From positions 1 through 9,778 of the forward strand of contig JAMCTB010000051.1 of the NCBI GenBank assembly GCA_023380955.1: DNA of 9,778 nucleotides. The letters run 5' to 3'. The position numbers were made by a program, and so were the translations under genes. Source of the stretch: Chloroflexota bacterium. GTDB lineage: Bacteria; Chloroflexota; UBA6077. Within the stretch, counting starts at the first letter, position 1. The number at the start of each line of letters is the position of its first letter. The notes below the pieces were generated by a model that saw nothing but the letters and a program-made list of their open reading frames with translations, was not told where the DNA came from and searched no databases. Below, one piece after another: positions 7,843 to 9,778 of the stretch.

Positions 7843-8859
7843 TTATATAGCCGTTGCAGCGCGGGAGAAGCGCTGCACAAGCCCGCGTCCCACCCAAGCC
7901 AGGGTGAGCATGACAGGAACTTCAATGAGCGGCCCAATCACTGTAGAGACGGCAACCATGGGCGAAGCGGCGAACGCGGTCAGGGCCAAAGCGATGGAGA
8001 GTTCGAAGTTCCGCCCTGTAACGTGGAAACCCACAGTCACCGCCTTATGCATGGGCAGTCTTGCCAGGAAATGAGCGGCGAAGGTGCCGACGAAAAATAG
8101 CAATACCAAGAACAGCACCAGCGGCAACACCATGTAGACAACCAGCTCGGGCTGGTTCAGGATCACCTCGCCTTTCAGCGCAAACATCAAGACAAGGGTA
8201 ATCAGCAGAGACGTGAGCTGGATCTTCCCGAGGACTGGGGCAAGCCGCTCCTTGAACCAGGCTTCGCCCCTTCCTGCAATCACCAGTTTCCGTGTGAGGT
8301 AGGCGGCAATGAGGGGCAGCACTAGGTAGAGGAACGTGCTCTGCAAGACCATGGCGGTGGGAAGCGGAACGCGGGTTCCGATCAAGAGCGAGATCCAGAG
8401 GGGCACGGAGGCGATCTGAATGAGGCTGTTCCAGGCCATGAGGCTCACGGAGAGCGCATTGTCCGCCCCACCCAGGTCTGCCCAGACCAGTACCATGCCC
8501 ACACAGGGGGCTATGCCGAGAAGAATTAGGCCGGTCCAGAGGTCTGGATGATTGCGCAGGAACAGCCACCCCATGGCAAACAGGAGCAGCGGGTTGACCA
8601 GGTAGTTGAGGAGAATGGACAAGAGAGCCGGATGGACCTCGGACGCGGAACGCCACAGGTTGTCAAAGGGCACCTTGGCTACGGTGGGATAGATCATAAG
8701 GAACAGGCCCAACGGAATCAGCGGCTCAGCGGCAGCCCCCAGGCGCGGCGCCAGTCTGCCCAGCAAAAGCCCGGTACCCATGCCCAATACAATCAGAACC
8801 GGAAACAACTTGTCGAGAAGGCTTAACCGCGCGATCGTCCCTGTCTCCATCAACACCAT
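7843..8859 (-). CDS. acr3: ACR3-family arsenite efflux permease
   Basis: Membrane transporter (338 residues from the chosen start) that exports As(III), and in some members Sb(III), using the proton gradient. About ten hydrophobic helices are present. Family hallmarks are MIYPTVAKVPFDNL (about 55-68), the cysteine C119 in GIAPCVGMVLVW, GRNFELSIALAL (about 282-293) and GPLIEVPVML (309-318), which separate ACR3 from generic bile-acid:sodium symporters. The start is either ATG 8859, just after GAAAGGAAA, or ATG 8850 three codons in. The frame extends to 8967, but that part would overlap arsR and lacks a better ribosome site. It is the second gene of a - strand operon, about 34 bases after arsR. 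No arsC arsenate reductase is seen beside it, so the pair by itself handles only As(III). Confidence 0.92.
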   Translation of the reverse strand: MVLMETGTIARLSLLDKLFPVLIVLGMGTGLLLGRLAPRLGAAAEPLIPLGLFLMIYPTVAKVPFDNLWRSASEVHPALLSILLNYLVNPLLLFAMGWLFLRNHPDLWTGLILLGIAPCVGMVLVWADLGGADNALSVSLMAWNSLIQIASVPLWISLLIGTRVPLPTAMVLQSTFLYLVLPLIAAYLTRKLVIAGRGEAWFKERLAPVLGKIQLTSLLITLVLMFALKGEVILNQPELVVYMVLPLVLFLVLLFFVGTFAAHFLARLPMHKAVTVGFHVTGRNFELSIALALTAFAASPMVAVSTVIGPLIEVPVMLTLAWVGRGLVQRFSRAATAI

Positions 8860-8893
8860 TTTCCTTTCGCTTGCTGTCTTTCCAACGCTTGTT

Positions 8894-9250
8894 TCAGCCG
8901 ACGCGTTTTGTGTGCCGGACCGAGGCAGCCATGTCCCTGAGTTGGGCCAGAATCCCGGAGTTCGCAAGGCTGTAGTGGCTCCAGGTACCGTGAGTTTCCC
9001 AGGAGATCAGGCCGGCCTGCACGAGTACCTTGAGGTGATAGGAGACCTTTGATTGCCCAAGGCCCAGCAATTCCTGAAACTCGCAGGTGCAGAGACCGGG
9101 CCGCTGGCCGAGAAGGTGAAGAATCTGAAGGCGAATTGGGTCGCCAAGCGCCTTGCCAAGGTTGGCGAGTGAGAGCGACTCCTGGTCCGCGAGCAAGGCC
9201 AGTTCGCCCTGGCGTACCCTCGGAGTCTCGGTAAGGCAGTACTTCAACAC
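8894..9250 (-). CDS. arsR: ArsR/SmtB-family arsenic-responsive repressor
   Basis: Small winged-helix repressor (118 residues) expected to sit on the promoter of its own operon and release it when As(III) or Sb(III) binds. The recognition helix region reads ELLGLGQSKVSYHLKVL (about 60-76), followed by the wing GTWSHYSL (88-95). The cysteine pair C54-x-C56 in GLCTCEF occupies the position of the metalloid-binding cysteines of E. coli ArsR. The third cysteine found there (spacing C-x-C-x2-C) is absent, and C5 near the N-terminus is a possible substitute ligand (inference). The start is GTG 9250 or, with better spacing after GGGGAGG, TTG 9247. Co-transcribed with acr3. Confidence 0.9.
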   Translation of the reverse strand: MLKYCLTETPRVRQGELALLADQESLSLANLGKALGDPIRLQILHLLGQRPGLCTCEFQELLGLGQSKVSYHLKVLVQAGLISWETHGTWSHYSLANSGILAQLRDMAASVRHTKRVG

Positions 9251-9264
9251 TACCTCCCCTTCAT

Positions 9265-9276
9265 CAACAAAAGTTG
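9265..9276. repeat. Short dyad CAAC-AAAA-GTTG in the arsR leader
   Basis: A perfect 4-bp dyad with a 4-base centre lies between the arsR start and its predicted -10. It could contribute to ArsR binding or be chance; the arms are too short to decide. Confidence 0.2.
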
Positions 9277-9282
9277 CTGCTT

Positions 9283-9315
9283 CTAAATATATAGTTCAAG
9301 GTAGTGTCTCGTCAA
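9283..9315 (-). promoter_or_regulatory. Predicted arsR-acr3 promoter with overlapping operator dyad
   Basis: Reading the - strand, a -35 hexamer TTGACG (9315-9310) is followed by TATATA (9293-9288, spacing 16) or TATATT (9291-9286, spacing 18). The -10 is covered by CTAAATATATAG (9283-9294), a 12-bp dyad with one mismatched pair; such a site is a plausible ArsR operator, since these repressors bind AT-rich imperfect dyads at the promoter. The region is conspicuously AT-rich against its GC-rich surroundings. The -35 lies inside the putative IS256 end, so the promoter may be a hybrid. Confidence 0.6.
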
Positions 9316-9330
9316 GAGGTGTAAATTCGG
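9300..9330. repeat. Putative terminal inverted repeat of an IS256-family element
   Basis: Reading outward from the transposase remnant (- strand), the segment has TTTACAC, then TTGACG, then GACACTACC, ending near 9300. This arrangement resembles IS256-family ends known to me. It lies about 27 bases beyond the transposase stop, the usual layout. The opposite end is not in the window, so neither the exact boundary nor a target-site duplication can be confirmed. Confidence 0.5.
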
Positions 9331-9356
9331 TTTCCTAGCGGTTCGGGTCCAAATGC

Positions 9357-9662
9357 TTAGTCGGCCACCAGCAACGCCGTGTCTGGCAAGGCCTGGGGCG
9401 CCTTCTGCAGATTGCTCATGGACTCTTGGCTGAAGTAACGCCGGCCAACGGCCCACTCGTCATGCTGCTCGGCCAGGACTGCGCCCATCAGCCGGACCGC
9501 CGCTTCCCGGTTGGGGAAGATCCCAACCACGTCTGCCCGGCGCTTCAGATCCTTGTTCAGCCGCTCCAGGGGGTTGGTGGAATGCAATTGACGCCAGTGC
9601 TCGTTGGGAAACGCCATGTGAGCCAGAATGTCTTCGGCTGCCTCAAGCAACAGCCCTCTGTG
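9357..9662 (-). pseudogene. IS256 (Mutator-type) transposase, C-terminal fragment
   Basis: About 100 residues remain of a transposase that is normally around 400 residues long. Diagnostic segments, in order, are [57 protein letters not shown] and [12 protein letters not shown]. This is the conserved C-terminal block of the IS256 family, after the catalytic aspartates, so the product would be inactive. Reading upstream on the - strand, the frame passes through [10 protein letters not shown] and meets a stop at 9665-9663. No start with a ribosome site exists; the TTG at 9650 is only the first possible initiation codon. Confidence 0.85.
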
Positions 9663-9778
9663 TCAAGATAGGAGAGACACCTGGCCCCCTCGAAATTAGT
9701 GTCTGATGTAGAGGGCGGAGAAAGGTGAGACTCGATTGAAGAAGGAGCAGTTTGGAGGTCAAGACGAGAGGACAGGCA
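9663..9778. other. Unassigned sequence breaking the IS256 fragment, possible end of a second mobile element
   Basis: This stretch interrupts the transposase and does not continue its frame on the - strand. It contains TAGTGTCT (9697-9704), the same octamer and orientation as in the putative IS end at 9302-9309. On the + strand there is a ribosome-site-like AAAGGTGAG (9721-9729). A short frame from TTG 9736 (reading LKKEQFGGQDERTG) then stays open to the window edge. This would fit the left end and transposase start of another element running rightward, but the identity is not recognised. Confidence 0.3.

Larger units (their letters stand above)
9300..9662 (-). mobile_element. Truncated IS256-family insertion sequence (3' end only)
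   Basis: The element consists of the C-terminal part of the transposase gene plus the putative terminal repeat next to the arsR promoter. Transposase similarity stops near 9656-9662, where an in-frame stop and unrelated sequence appear, so the remaining 5' part has been deleted or displaced. It cannot move by itself. Confidence 0.7.

Noticed and set aside
8860..8967. N-terminal extension of Acr3
   Set aside because: It would overlap arsR and adds 36 residues unlike ACR3 proteins; ATG 8859 or 8850 fits the family length.
9426..9671. 81-codon + strand frame over the IS256 fragment
   Set aside because: Antisense shadow of the recognisable transposase C-terminus.
1..9778. CRISPR arrays, tRNA or rRNA genes, phage attachment sites
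   Set aside because: No regularly spaced repeats and no tRNA- or rRNA-like segments were noticed on reading through; no integrase is present.

Overview
The window comes from a GC-rich bacterial genome. Strong AGGAGG-type ribosome sites, GTG and TTG start candidates and rho-independent terminators would suit a high-G+C Firmicute, but this is a weak inference and no taxonomic marker gene is present. The content is that of an anaerobic or facultative respirer: a membrane-bound molybdenum reductase with its own two-component system, next to an arsenic-efflux module and insertion-sequence debris.

Bases 1-2041 hold a two-component pair on the + strand. The first gene is a NarX/DegS-type histidine kinase (5' end cut by the window edge; membrane segment, HAMP, GAF-like region with four cysteines, HisKA_3 and HATPase). 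It overlaps a NarL/LuxR-type response regulator. A 111-base gap follows, with a 6-bp inverted repeat and a rho-independent terminator.

Bases 2153-7710 hold a four-gene + strand operon in the order B-C-A-D. B is a Tat-exported protein with four [4Fe-4S] clusters. C is an NrfD/PsrC-type quinol-interacting membrane anchor. A is a Tat-exported molybdopterin catalytic subunit with a cysteine Mo ligand. D is a TorD/DmsD-type chaperone. Electrons would pass between the quinone pool, C, the Fe-S clusters of B and the Mo site of A on the outer face of the membrane. The substrate cannot be read from sequence alone. Arsenate, selenate, antimonate, tetrathionate and polysulfide/thiosulfate are the family-level candidates, and the arsenic genes next door make arsenate (or arsenite oxidation) worth testing first.

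Bases 7711-7842 are a convergent intergenic region with a strong bidirectional terminator. Bases 7843-9250 hold an arsR-acr3 operon on the - strand (As(III)-responsive repressor plus ACR3 arsenite efflux permease); no arsC is seen. Its promoter region (9283-9315) abuts the end of a decayed IS256-family element. The best -35 hexamer lies inside the IS end and the -10 lies in the flank, which suggests an IS-created hybrid promoter. The IS256 transposase survives only as its C-terminal ~100 residues, and near 9660 it is interrupted by unrelated sequence that may be the start of a second element running off the window.

No RNA genes, CRISPR arrays or replication origins were found.
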